Made by a program: the position numbers and the translations under genes. From Circinella umbellata (Eukaryota > Mucoromycota > Mucoromycetes > Mucorales > Lichtheimiaceae), in assembly GCA_025093555.1 (NCBI GenBank), contig JAIWNF010000072.1:124001-188000 (forward strand): a stretch of 64,000 bases of DNA, read 5' to 3'. Of the stretch, positions 25,271 to 35,769 are shown one piece after another. The notes under the pieces were generated by a model. The model ran no database searches and had not been told where the DNA came from. It worked only from the letters and a program-made list of their open reading frames with translations. Numbering within the stretch: position 1 is the first letter of the stretch; each line of letters starts with the position of its first letter.

Positions 25271-25723
25271 TTAAAGTAAATAAGTAGATTCTGCTGCATG
25301 AATGGAATCTTGGTCATGATTAATTAAAGGCTGATGTTGTTTTCTTTGGCGTCTTCTTGCTAAATATTCCATAATAGCACCCACTAATGCAACTGATTTA
25401 GATCGTTTCTCATTTGTAGTTGAAGTTTGTTTTTTTCGTTTCCATGTTTTTAATTTTTCGTTAGCAACAGCTTCCTCGGCAATATCTTGAAATGTAAATC
25501 GACTACGCTTTACCTAATTGATTATGCATTAGCATATAATATATATAGATATATAAATCTTTAAAATATAATTGTCGGATTCTTTTTTTTTCTTTTGCAT
25601 GAATCTTGTTTCGTATACATAATATACCTTATTATGATTGGTAGTATTTGTATTATTATCATTGTCGGAGAGGTGATCAAAAGATTTATCATCTTTATTT
25701 AAACTTATAGTAATAGATGGCAT
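25271..25723 (-). CDS. Small basic protein of unknown function
   Basis: Two exons on the minus strand, 25723-25628 and 25513-25271 (114-bp GT-AG intron, phase 0), giving 112 residues. The first exon encodes an Asp/Asn-rich start (MPSITISLNKDDKSFDHLSD). The second reads VKRSRFTFQDIAEEAVANEK, then many Lys/Arg (TWKRKKQ, EYLARRRQRKQ), and ends in HAAESTYLL. The basic helical central part could bind nucleic acid or serve in nuclear import, but no family was recognised. It shares a 396-bp divergent promoter with the Sec7/PH gene and follows YPI1 by 181 bp. The coherent splice and codon pattern argue for a real gene. Confidence 0.7.
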
Positions 25724-26119
25724 TATATATATACATATATATATATGTCTTGAAGGAAAATAAAAGAAAGAAAGATGAAAGTAGAAAAATTACGAAAGAA
25801 CCGGAAAAAAAAAGAAGTGGATGAATATAGTAAATATATATAACTATTACGTATTATATATTTTCAACGTCCACAAAAAAAGAAATAGATAGAGAGAGAA
25901 AGAAAGAATTACTATTCTATCGAAATTGTATATTTTGAAGGGAACGAAAAAACAGTAATTAGATAAACTTTCCGAATTACTTATTACGCAACTTGACAGC
26001 TAAATCTTATTACTTTTGTTATAATAACCCAGCTTTTTTTTTTGCATTTTAATTTTTGAGTTGCCCCCCCCCCTTTTTTTTTTCGCACACTTACCATTTA
26101 ATTTATACCCTATAATAAT
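25724..26119. promoter_or_regulatory. Divergent promoter region
   Basis: A 396-bp gap separates the start codons of the small basic protein (minus) and the Sec7/PH protein (plus). It contains TATATATATATATG beside the minus-strand start and C/T homopolymer runs (CCCCCCCCC then T's at about 26064-26083) ahead of the plus-strand ATG. The sequence shows shared upstream space; common regulation is only an inference. Confidence 0.5.
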
Positions 26120-29100
26120 ATGGATTCCTCATTCAATAATTCACTAAATCAATCTCATCCGCTTTCTCATTTAAGAAATAATAATAACAACAGTAATGAC
26201 CTTGACGATAATAATGAAGAAAGAGAAGATTCTCTTGTTTCAGAAAATAAAAACGTTCAAGCTGCTTTTGATCAATTAACCAAACGCCAAACATTTATGG
26301 AAACAACTTCTGAAAGTGAAGAACATAATGATAATAATCACAATTCCAGTACACAATCCAGTAGCAACAGTCATGGTAACACCAATGCTAGTGGTGGCAT
26401 GTCGTTCACTCAACGTCGTTTAGAACGAGGTGAAGCAGTACCTTCTTCTTTTACGTCATTCGACTGGGAATCTCGACCTCATTCATCATCCGTCAGTTCC
26501 TCTGAATTTGACTCGAGCGCGTATTATGGTTTATCACCTTTTGTCACTTCTTCATTTATGGATACAACAACTTCTGGTTTGGAACGTGGATCGTCTGTTG
26601 GAAATAATACGATGCGATATCGATCGTTATGGCAACGTTATGAACGTGAACGACGAGATAATAATGATAAAAAAAGACAAAGTGGGAGAAGACGTCATAT
26701 TGGACAAGACAGTGAATATGATTTGGAAGAAGAAGATGAAGAAGAAGGTGATGATGAAGAAGACGAACGGGATGATGGTCAGGATGAAGGAAGAAGAAGA
26801 GGAACAAGGAATCGATTAACAATCGAGGACGACGACGACGATGATGATGAAGAAGATGGAGGAATGGTTATGAAAATGTCACCTCATCCGGTACCTGAAA
26901 CATCATCGCCTAAATTACTTCAACATCAACAAGAAAAAGAAAGGCAACAACAAAAGCAAAGAACAAGGGATGATAACAGCAGTGATATTGATCTATCAGA
27001 TGAAGAACAAGAACATGAACAGGAACAAAAACGAAAACAACACGAACAACATATATTTGATATACACGATCCAGCTAGTTATGTTGATATGGAAGATGAG
27101 CCACCACCATTAAGACCTTCTTTTGATAAACTTAAAAACATGTTGACATGCTATGTACCTTCTTCATCTTCATCAGAAGAAAATGAAGATTTGGATAAAC
27201 AACAGCAACAGCAAACAAAATATCAACTACAACTAAAACAACAAGAAAAACCACGATTGGAACGATCACCACCACGACGACATATTTTACAAACACCTGT
27301 ATTTCAAGTTGTCAATGGAAATACAGTTAAGGATCGCTATTTATTTTTATTCAATGACTTGTTAATCATTTGTAAACCAATCATGGACGAGAATATCATT
27401 GTGGGCGATCATAACACTGGAAAAGAAGCTCGGTATCGATTCCGACCTAATGAAAATAGTCTTTTTCAAGTCAAGAACATTGTTGAATTAAGCAAATTGA
27501 CGCTCTATTTATCAAGAGATGATCAACAAAAACCTATTTCTGGATCAAGCGCAAATGCTAACGTAGCAACAACTACCACTCCACCACGTAAAATGCATCC
27601 ATTATTAGCCTCCGCATTACGTAAATTCGAAACAAATCCGGATGCTGCTATTGCTTATTTGGTTGAAAAACAAGTTTTAGCCAATGAACCACTCAGTATC
27701 GCCAACTTTTTATTCAAAACACCTGATTTATGTCGTCGCCAATTGGGATATTTCCTTGCTGAGCCCAAAAATAGTGATATTTATGATGCATTCTTGGATT
27801 GTTTCCGTTTGGTTACATTACGATTGGATGAAGCATTACGTATCTTATTAATGACACTTCGATTACCAAGTAATTGGGAATCTTTGGAATACGTCATTGA
27901 ACGATTCTCGAAAAAGTGGCACGATGCTAATCAAAATGTGGTTAAATTTCACGAAGATATGGTGGTGAAAGTAGTGGTTGCCATGTTATTTTTGAATGCT
28001 GAATGGTGGTATGATGCAAGTAGTGAGCAAGATGTATTTTGGTCTGCACGTGAACACAAGGAAAGAAGGGATCGGCAACGACTGACGCGACGTGCAAGTA
28101 TGGTTGATCGTAAAGATGAACATGGTAGTGTTGCTGTTGAACCATTACATTATATTTCATCATTGCGAGCTCAAAAAGGGGATGAACGACCTACATTTGA
28201 TGAATTTTTACAACGATGGCGATACTATGATCAATATATGCTTGTCGCTGTTGAATTTTTACGTGATATGTATAATTCGATCAGTAATGAACGATTAGAG
28301 ACCGGTTGGGATAATGAGGGGGAAAAATCGACGGATGCCCCCGAGCAAGATACTATTATCACTGTAACTCCTCATCGACTCCCAACACGTTTAACTAAAG
28401 GCGTACCATCAGCTCCGATCTCAATCGCTATTGCAGCCCCTGATCCTGGGCTTCAAATTAAATTAAGAGGTCAAGATTTGGAATGTCATCCCAACGTATT
28501 GGACTTTAGTAAATCATGTGTTCAAACATTTACTATAACAGGACATAACCTTGGTAGAACAAGTTTAATGTTTATAAAGTCAGGTCCACATGCAAGTCGT
28601 TATGTTAGTCCAACTTTACCAAGAACCAAGAGTATTGTGGTAGAACGAGCCTTTATGCGATATACATTTCAAATTGCTTTTTCACATGTGGATATGAGGA
28701 TGTCAGCTACAGCAGCAGCGACAACGACAACGGTACCAGGAGCTAATAGTAGAGGGTCAGGAGTTCCAACTACACCCTCATCGGCAACAGTAAAAGAAGA
28801 TGATAAAACTTCAATAGCGACATCGATAGCCCCTATAGCCACTACACCAACCAAAGCAACTGCAACAGGGGATGATCAAGAGCCTAAATCACCCGTAATG
28901 GTCCGACGAAAATATATTTTTAGTGTTGAAACAGAACAAGAAAGAACAGAATGGATTAATTGGTTAAAAAAATTATCGGGTTATGTGCATATTAATGGTG
29001 TACCATCCGTTATAACCAATAATAATAGACAAGAAGATTCTGTGATGACAACATCTGAAGGACGTGTGGCATTACAAGTATTGAAAGAAATTATGCTGGC

Positions 29101-29530
29101 AGATGAATATAAAAAGGGAACAGCTAATGTTACAGCATTAGTACGACCTGCAGCTGCACTTTGGCATCAACAACAGCAACAACAACATCTTCATCATTAT
29201 CAATCGATCATGGGGCGTCAGAGTTTTGTAGATGGTCCCAGTACAACAGGAGCAGCAAGTATAGCAAGTATTGGTAGTCCAGCAAAAGATATCAAGGATG
29301 GAGATCATTTATGGGTACAAAGTCCTAGTAATGAAAAGGATGACGTGGTTGTATTTGGAACAAATGAAGAAGAACATCAAGACAAAAAGAATAATAGAGC
29401 ATCCAATGTAGCGGTCACGAAAAAGAAACCTAATGTTGTTACTAAACGTGGGTATGAAATTATCAAGTTAGTTGTACAAAACTCCCTAGTACCCCTCATG
29501 CTTGGATTTTTACGAAAACAAATTCAATGA
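26120..29530 (+). CDS. Sec7-like Arf-GEF family protein with PH-type regions
   Basis: A single uninterrupted frame of 1136 residues. Residues 1-390 are disordered: Asn-rich start, a long Asp/Glu block near 190-255, and Gln-rich runs. A PH-like strand set starts near 395 (DRYLFLFNDLLIICK). A Sec7-like helical domain spans about 490-720: FETNPDAAIAYLVEK, then EPLSIANFLFKTPDL, RLVTLRLDEALRILL and FHEDMVVKVVVAMLFLNAEW. An Ig- or PH-like region follows (TFTITGHNLGRTSLMFIKSG, RKYIFSVETEQERTEWINWL). Sec7 domains activate Arf GTPases at Golgi or plasma membranes. Here the glutamic-finger region reads LRLPSNWESLEY and the LNTDLHN motif reads LNAEWWY, so exchange activity may be altered or lost. The nearest yeast layout is Syt1-like. 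The 3' end lies 187 bp before the esterase gene. Confidence 0.85.
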   Translation: MDSSFNNSLNQSHPLSHLRNNNNNSNDLDDNNEEREDSLVSENKNVQAAFDQLTKRQTFMETTSESEEHNDNNHNSSTQSSSNSHGNTNASGGMSFTQRRLERGEAVPSSFTSFDWESRPHSSSVSSSEFDSSAYYGLSPFVTSSFMDTTTSGLERGSSVGNNTMRYRSLWQRYERERRDNNDKKRQSGRRRHIGQDSEYDLEEEDEEEGDDEEDERDDGQDEGRRRGTRNRLTIEDDDDDDDEEDGGMVMKMSPHPVPETSSPKLLQHQQEKERQQQKQRTRDDNSSDIDLSDEEQEHEQEQKRKQHEQHIFDIHDPASYVDMEDEPPPLRPSFDKLKNMLTCYVPSSSSSEENEDLDKQQQQQTKYQLQLKQQEKPRLERSPPRRHILQTPVFQVVNGNTVKDRYLFLFNDLLIICKPIMDENIIVGDHNTGKEARYRFRPNENSLFQVKNIVELSKLTLYLSRDDQQKPISGSSANANVATTTTPPRKMHPLLASALRKFETNPDAAIAYLVEKQVLANEPLSIANFLFKTPDLCRRQLGYFLAEPKNSDIYDAFLDCFRLVTLRLDEALRILLMTLRLPSNWESLEYVIERFSKKWHDANQNVVKFHEDMVVKVVVAMLFLNAEWWYDASSEQDVFWSAREHKERRDRQRLTRRASMVDRKDEHGSVAVEPLHYISSLRAQKGDERPTFDEFLQRWRYYDQYMLVAVEFLRDMYNSISNERLETGWDNEGEKSTDAPEQDTIITVTPHRLPTRLTKGVPSAPISIAIAAPDPGLQIKLRGQDLECHPNVLDFSKSCVQTFTITGHNLGRTSLMFIKSGPHASRYVSPTLPRTKSIVVERAFMRYTFQIAFSHVDMRMSATAAATTTTVPGANSRGSGVPTTPSSATVKEDDKTSIATSIAPIATTPTKATATGDDQEPKSPVMVRRKYIFSVETEQERTEWINWLKKLSGYVHINGVPSVITNNNRQEDSVMTTSEGRVALQVLKEIMLADEYKKGTANVTALVRPAAALWHQQQQQQHLHHYQSIMGRQSFVDGPSTTGAASIASIGSPAKDIKDGDHLWVQSPSNEKDDVVVFGTNEEEHQDKKNNRASNVAVTKKKPNVVTKRGYEIIKLVVQNSLVPLMLGFLRKQIQ

Positions 29531-29716
29531 TTTCGAATGCTCAATGAATTATTATAAATAAATAAAAAATTATTTATTTTACGAACTTTTATTTTTTATT
29601 TTTTGTCAACGATACCTCTTCTCCTTTTTTCTCTCTCCTGTCTATATATTTGTCAGCCTCTTTTTTCAATTCTTTTTCCTAGACATTTGTTATTTGTTGT
29701 GCTTTGAAATATAATA

Positions 29717-31874
29717 ATGACAGGACCACCCATTGTTAATACAACTTCAGGTCGTCTTCAAGGATTTATTAAAACCGAACATAATATTCATGTATTTATG
29801 GGTATTCCATATGCTATGCCACCTACTGGGAATCGTCGATTTAAACCACCTGAACCTTATACACCTCCTAAAGATGATAATACTATTCGAGAATGTTTTA
29901 AAGCTGGATTAGCAGCACCACAAACACAAATGCCATTTGATACACTTATGAGTGTAGAAATCGATCCTGATAAACAATCTGAAGATTGTTTATATATGAA
30001 TATTTGGACACCTACAACGGACCCAGAAGCAAAACGACCTGTCCTATTTTGGATTCATACAGGTGCATGCATGAGGTAAACTTGTATACACATGCTACAT
30101 ATTAGTAATTAAAACGAATAGAACAAAATAATAATATATACTTATTGATATATATGTCTTTATCTATTAGTGGTAGTGGTGACCAACCATTTTGGGATGG
30201 TACTAATTTTGCTCAAAAGGATGTAGTGGTTGTTACATTTAATTATCGTCTTGGAGCATTAGGCTGGATGACCTTGGATCATTTAGCTGAAGGATTTGAT
30301 GGATCAGCAAATAATGGACTATTAGATCAAATAAGTATGTTTTTAATTTTATTTCTAGAAATTAAAAATACACTCTCTGTCGATGAATTGTGTACTTAAA
30401 GAGTTACATATTATCAATTAATTCAACTTTGTTTCTTTCTTATAGTGGCCGCTGAATGGGTTAAAAACAACATTACAGCATTTGGAGGTGATCCGAATAA
30501 TATCACTGGCTATGGTTCATCTGCAGGAGGTAAAAAACAAACAAGTGAATGTAATAGAGAATCAATGATCCTCAACAAAAAAAGAACTTTATTATCGCTT
30601 TATCAATCTATATATATTATATCATGATAACTTTATTCTGACTACGTATTGCTTTTTTTTATGGGGTTATTGGATGTTGTCCATGTATAGCAAGTTGTTT
30701 AATGGCTATGTTAATATCACCAAAAGCCAATCGCCAATATTTTGAACGTGTTATTTTACAATCGCCACCCATGTTCCATTTCAGTCCACGAGATTGGGCT
30801 AAATTCAAAGGAGAACTTTTTCTTCGCTCACTTGGTTTTAATCCGCCTGGAGATGATTTTGAAGACGAGTTACGGAATCAAGTAGACGTTCAAACGATCT
30901 TGGAGTCTCAATCCTTATTAACATCATGGCCTAATTTTCTGGAAGGTTTAGCACCCGTTGGACCTTCTGGTGATGATAACAAAACCTTGCCTTGTTCACT
31001 CATTGAATATTATTATCATAATCCATTACCAGAACATAACAAGGATATTGATATTATTATTGGTTATACCCGTGATGAATTCAACATATTTTTCCCTTTT
31101 CTACCAGATTTTCATCAAATGGATGATGAGATGTTTGTAAAAACCTATTTCACTCATGTCTTTGGTCGACGTCATGCTCGTGACGCGTATGAAATCTACA
31201 AGTGTCAAATCCTGCCACCCTTTTCACCACCAAGTGAAGTAGCACGTTACATGTGTTCAGATGTCATGTGTCGAATCTCTGTTCTTTTAACGGTTGAAAA
31301 TTTAGCTCGTCATGGTCATCAAGTGCATTTGTATGAATGGCGATATGAAGCGAATGATGTAGAGAATATTATCAAGGCAGCTCATATGGTAGATGCTATA
31401 TTTTCATGGGATAATCTCGAATACTGGGAAGGTAATCCATTTCTAGGTCCGGGTGATTTCTATGAACGTGATCGTATTGCAAAGCAAGTATCACAATCGA
31501 TTGTTGCTTTTGCGAATTCAAGTGATCCAAACCATCCAGGAATTCCTTATTGGCCTAAATATGATTTAAATCAATGTAAAGCTGGTATAATATTTGATCG
31601 TGAAGTGACAGTGGAAAATGAATTATATAAGAATGGATTTAATGCTTGGAAAACTCTATTAAAAGATTATGTTAAAAGTCCATTATTTCCTTATCATCCA
31701 AATCCATCTTATCTAGTAAGTTACAGGTTTTTATTTCCCTTTTTTTAAAAAAAGGCAAGAATAAGTAGTAATATAAATGACCTCTTTTTTTATGTAACAT
31801 AGATCAGCAATATCAGCAAAACAACAACAATAAGTAATGAAGGAGATAATAGCACAAAAAAGCGTAAACTGTAA
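29717..31874 (+). CDS. Type-B carboxylesterase/lipase family protein
   Basis: Five exons: 29717-30075, 30171-30334, 30446-30529, 30691-31715 and 31803-31874, giving 567 residues. All junctions restore the esterase pattern: VFMGIPYAMPPTGNRRFKPP, SEDCLYMNIWTP, VVVTFNYRLGALGW, GLLDQIMAAEWVKNNI, then FGGDPNNITGYGSSAG with the nucleophile Ser at about residue 200. A later YTRDEFNIFFP and a KAAHMVDAIFSW segment carry the expected acid and His positions. Two active-site features are unusual: the nucleophile elbow is GSSAG rather than GESAG, and the oxyanion segment is HTGA rather than HGGA. No signal peptide is seen and the C-terminus ends in KKRKL, so it looks intracellular. It should hydrolyse carboxylic esters; the substrate is unknown. 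Confidence 0.92.
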
Positions 31875-32042
31875 TAGCTTTGTTATTATTAAAAATATAC
31901 ATATATATTATGCACACGACTATATTATTTTTTTAAAAAAACACAGTTACTGAGATATCGCGTCTTTCCATTTTTTTTAACATTTTCCGTTAATTAATAC
32001 ATATACCCGCATTTCATTTATAATAATACATAAAAAAAAATA

Positions 32043-32930
32043 ATGACACCACGTCAATTTGAAAATATTGAAAATTTACTTGAACAACTTAAATTAGAAA
32101 CAACAGCATTTCGATCTTCTACTGTTGATCAAGAAATTCGTGAAAACTTAAAATCAGCAAAAACTAGATTAAATGATTTAAGTAAAAATGAACCTGAAGA
32201 AGTGCAAGATCCAATTACTTTGGGTAATTACTATTATATTATTTTTAATTCACCCATTATTATATCTTTTCCTTTTTTTTTACGTTTGAAAAAGAAAGAA
32301 AAATGTATTAACTCACAAAAAAAATTTGTAATAGAAAAAGAAAAAAGATTAGCTCAACTAAAAACAGAATGGGAAACAATAAAAACTGGACCAGAAACAA
32401 GTAAATGGATGTCTCTAACAGATGAAAAAGCACAGTTAATTAAAGAAATACAAGAACATAATCAAGAAATACAAGGTATGGATGATGAAATCATAAGATT
32501 ACAACAAGAATTATCTGAACTGGATCACGAGGGTGATGAACAAGAAGCAGATAAAGTGAGGTAAATAAATCAAGTATTCTATTATAAATTGATGGTTATC
32601 CTATTATTGCTGGTATAATAAGAAAGAGTATGAAGAGGAAAGAAGTTAATTAATAATATTATGATTATAAAGTCTTCAATTAGCAGTATATAGAGGATTA
32701 GGTGTACAAATGGTTTCAAAAGATAAAAAATGTGTTGCTGCATTGTTAAGTAAGTTTTATTTGTTACACAACCCTTTTTACATATGTTTTATGTGTTTAT
32801 GTGTCAGCTTTTAATTAATGTTTTTTTATTAGATAATGCAAACCATCATAAAGTGGATTCTTTTGACCTTAATAAAGGTTATTCACGTTCTTTTACTGCA
32901 AATCATATCTGGGAATTCATTTCAAAATAA
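32043..32930 (+). CDS. SPC24: Kinetochore protein Spc24 (Ndc80 complex)
   Basis: Four exons: 32043-32223, 32335-32560, 32673-32749 and 32833-32930, giving 193 residues, close to known Spc24 lengths. Residues 1-130 are a long coiled coil (EKRLAQLKTEWETIK, EIQEHNQEIQGMDDEIIRLQ). The C-terminal globular part reads LQLAVYRGLGVQMV and FDLNKGYSRSFTANHIWEFI, matching the Spc24 pattern of LxxYRSLGI and FSRFFYANYFW. Spc24 pairs with Spc25 and anchors the Ndc80 complex to the inner kinetochore. Intron 1 (111 bp) has no in-frame stop, so a retained form would add 37 residues. The C-terminal residues diverge from yeast, so identity is good but not absolute. Confidence 0.82.
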
Positions 32931-33557
32931 AAGAATAACTTGTATATACATATAAACCTATTCCCAATCCTCTCTCCTTCCATTTACTCCTTTACCTCAC
33001 TCTACAAACATACATATTACAACACATAAAATAAAATAATTAATTAAATTAAACATCGACATTGAATCTTATTAGCATCATATTTTATTTTAAGCGGTAT
33101 GATAGTTTTTTTTACTAAATTATAAAATAGATCGTGAAAGAAGAATTTAGAGAAGCAAAAAAAAGCACAGACAAGATAAACCCGAATGATTAGATTGGTT
33201 AGATAAATCAGCAACACAAAAAGATGAATTAAGCTTAGAAACATTTTCTCCCCGATCATTTCCGAACGATTCCGACCTTTATTCGCTTTCAAACCCTTTT
33301 TATCACGGATGACAAGATGATAAACATTGATTACACAATAAAACAAGTTTGATAAAAATGACCTTGTTTATACTATTTACTATTACTACTATTATTAATT
33401 TTTACTATTAGTATGTTTATTAGTATGTTTATTAGCATTAGTATTATTATTGGTTATTATTATTAGTTATTATTGTTAAAAAAAAGGTACACATTTAGAC
33501 AACACGTGAACAAAAAATAAAAAGGAGAAAAGATATAAAGAGAGGGAAATAATAATT
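32931..33557. other. Convergent 3' spacer between SPC24 and the Sel1-repeat gene
   Basis: This 627-bp stretch holds AT-rich 3' flanks and a degenerate TTAGTATTATTATTGGTTATT-like run at 33370-33475. A 100-codon minus-strand ORF at 33044-33346 has biased hydrophobic content and no supporting signals. Confidence 0.5.
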
Positions 33558-35769
33558 TTACATATGAATGCATTTATTGTTAGAATGGTGATTATTGTTG
33601 CTGTTATCGTCATTGTTTGTTTTATTGGTTTGCTCTGATACATCTGATACATCTGCTGCTGCTGTTGTTGTTGTTGTTGCTGATGATGTAATACGTTTAC
33701 TTGCAACGGCATGACCTAGGTCGACTGCTTTTTTATACCATTTTATTGGATCAAGAATATCTTTGTATTTATTGTTATCGTTATTGCTATTCTCATTGTT
33801 TGTTTCATTTTTTTTCTCTGATACATCCTTTGTTGTTGCTGACGATGTAATATGTTTACTTGCAATGGTGTGACCTAGATCGACTGCTTTTTTATACCAT
33901 TTTTTTGGATCAAGAACATCTTTATATCTATTGTTATGATGATCATTACCGTCATTGCTATTCTCATTGTTTGTTCCATTTTCTTGCTCTGATACATCTG
34001 TTGCTGCTGCTGTCGGTACTGCTGTCGTTGATGATACCAATGATATATAATGTTCACTTGCAACAGCATGCCCTAGATCGGCTGCTTTTTTATACCATTT
34101 TATTGGATCAAGATTGCTTTTATCCTCTTCTTCTTCATCCTTTTCTTTTCCATCATCATGTATACCGATACCATGTTCAATAAAATAACCAACCATAAAA
34201 CTTGCTTTTGCCAAAGTCCATCGATGAGCTCCATATTTACGATATTTTACTGAAGCGATCGTGACAGCTTTGCGGGCCCAAAGATAAGCTTGACGGTCCG
34301 AAGGTTCCAATGCCCCATGCCCCACCAAATGGATTCCAGAAAGCGCTAATGCAGCTTCCGCATTATTACCCGATTCGGCTGCTTTAGTATACCAATATAA
34401 TGCCAAATCCATGTCTGGATGAATAAATTGCCCTTGTTCAAAACATTCCGCTAATTTAACCTGACTTGGCGCATATCCATCTTGTGCTGCTTCATATAAT
34501 AATCCAATAGCATAGGGATGATCTTCAATAATAACCCCCGTATCATCATTCTTTTTATTATTAGAATGATAGTGAGAACGATGACGAGCGACACCTTGCT
34601 TGTTTTTGTTGCTTTTGTTATTAAGTGATAACGAAGAGGATATTAACAAGTTGGATTTTTTGGATGATGTTGGTGTCAAATGAACCAGTGCTAAAGTATG
34701 TTGTGCCAAAGGAATCAAGTGGGTTTCTGCTGCTCTTTGTAACCAACTCACCGCTTCACGTTTATGGATAGGTTGACTTAATTGACCTTCCAATAACACC
34801 ATACCCATTTTATACATGCTTTCTGGATGACCTAAATGGGCAGCTTTACGATAAAAAACAAAAGCGCGTTGTAAGTCTTGCTGTGTTCCTAACCCTAATT
34901 CATGACATACAGCCGTTCTATATGTTGCTTCACCGTGGTTTTGTTTCGATGCTTGGGTATACATAATAAAAGCTTGATCTAATTTTTTTTGTAAACCATA
35001 ATAATTGGCCAATAGAAAATGTGCTTCCCCAGCAACAGAAGATCCTCTATGCTGTATTAATCGTTTCAATAATCGAACGGCTTCATGTAATGCGACGGAT
35101 TTAATATGTTGATCTATTGTTAATGTTATGATTGATAAATTCATTAGATGACATGCTAATAAAAGCATCCATTGAGGTTGTTGTCGAGTTTCATCTCGCC
35201 AACTATATATTTGCTCAATGGATTCGGGTGGTGGGTAGGGTAATCCATTTGTTAAAATGTGTTGCCATGGTAATGATGGTGTCACTATGGGTTCATTTAT
35301 ATGAGATCGTGGTGATGTAATAACTTGTTGATCTTGTAGATGAATAGATGGTGTTTTTGAAAAATGTTGTTGCTTCAATGCTGGAGAAGCTTGAATTTTA
35401 CTAATTTTAATTGTATCTTGATAATCATAAGAATCAGTATGATGATGACCTGGCGGTGCTTTATGCCGATACATGCAAGAAAATTCGTCATAAAACCACT
35501 GATTAGCGGAGTGGTCTATATCCCGCCTCTTAGGACGACATTCGATTGCTTCAAAGGGTTGATCAACGTCTAAACTGAAACGATGATCGAGATGTTGATG
35601 ATAACGCGGGGTTGTTACGCTACTATTATTACTACTGTTTTCAGTAAGGCTAACAGGCCTAGTATCTACCTAATTATTATAATATCATTTTTCCGTTATT
35701 ATAATAATAAAAATATTAGCTATGTTTTTTATGCATAAAATTAAATACATTGATATTTACATGACTCAT
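33558..35769 (-). CDS. Sel1-repeat protein with triplicated C-terminal unit (Skt5/chitin synthase regulator-like)
   Basis: Predicted exons on the minus strand are 35769-35761 (only MSH) and 35669-33558, giving 706 residues. The 9-nt first exon is inferred: the long frame is open back to an AG acceptor and ATGAGTCAT ending in a GTAAAT donor lies 91 bp upstream. If wrong, Met at 35474 would start the protein. Sel1-type helix pairs run through residues 160-480, for example LANYYGLQKKLDQAFIMYTQ, CHELGLGTQQDLQRAFVFYR, GMVLLEG and ECFEQGQFIHPDMDLALYWY. Sel1 proteins are scaffolds; this layout recalls fungal Skt5/Chs4-type regulators. The C-terminus carries three copies of LDPxKWYKKAxDLGHxxAS joined by Asn/Thr-rich linkers. 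No CAAX box is present at the end (KCIHM). Confidence 0.85.
33561..34113 (-). repeat. Intragenic tandem triplication in the Sel1 gene
   Basis: Three units begin near 34113, 33923 and 33753 (minus strand), about 190, 170 and 190 bp long. Each encodes LDP(I/K)KWYKKA(A/V)DLGH, a Ser/Thr run, DVSE, then an Asn-rich linker. Synonymous changes and length differences in the linkers show moderate divergence after duplication. Confidence 0.85.

Noticed and set aside
26430..26819. 129-codon plus-strand ORF inside the Sec7-like gene
   Set aside because: Out-of-frame reading of the Asp/Glu repeat region.
33860..34183. 107-codon plus-strand ORF opposite the Sel1 repeats
   Set aside because: Antisense of the triplicated units; explains its apparent periodicity.
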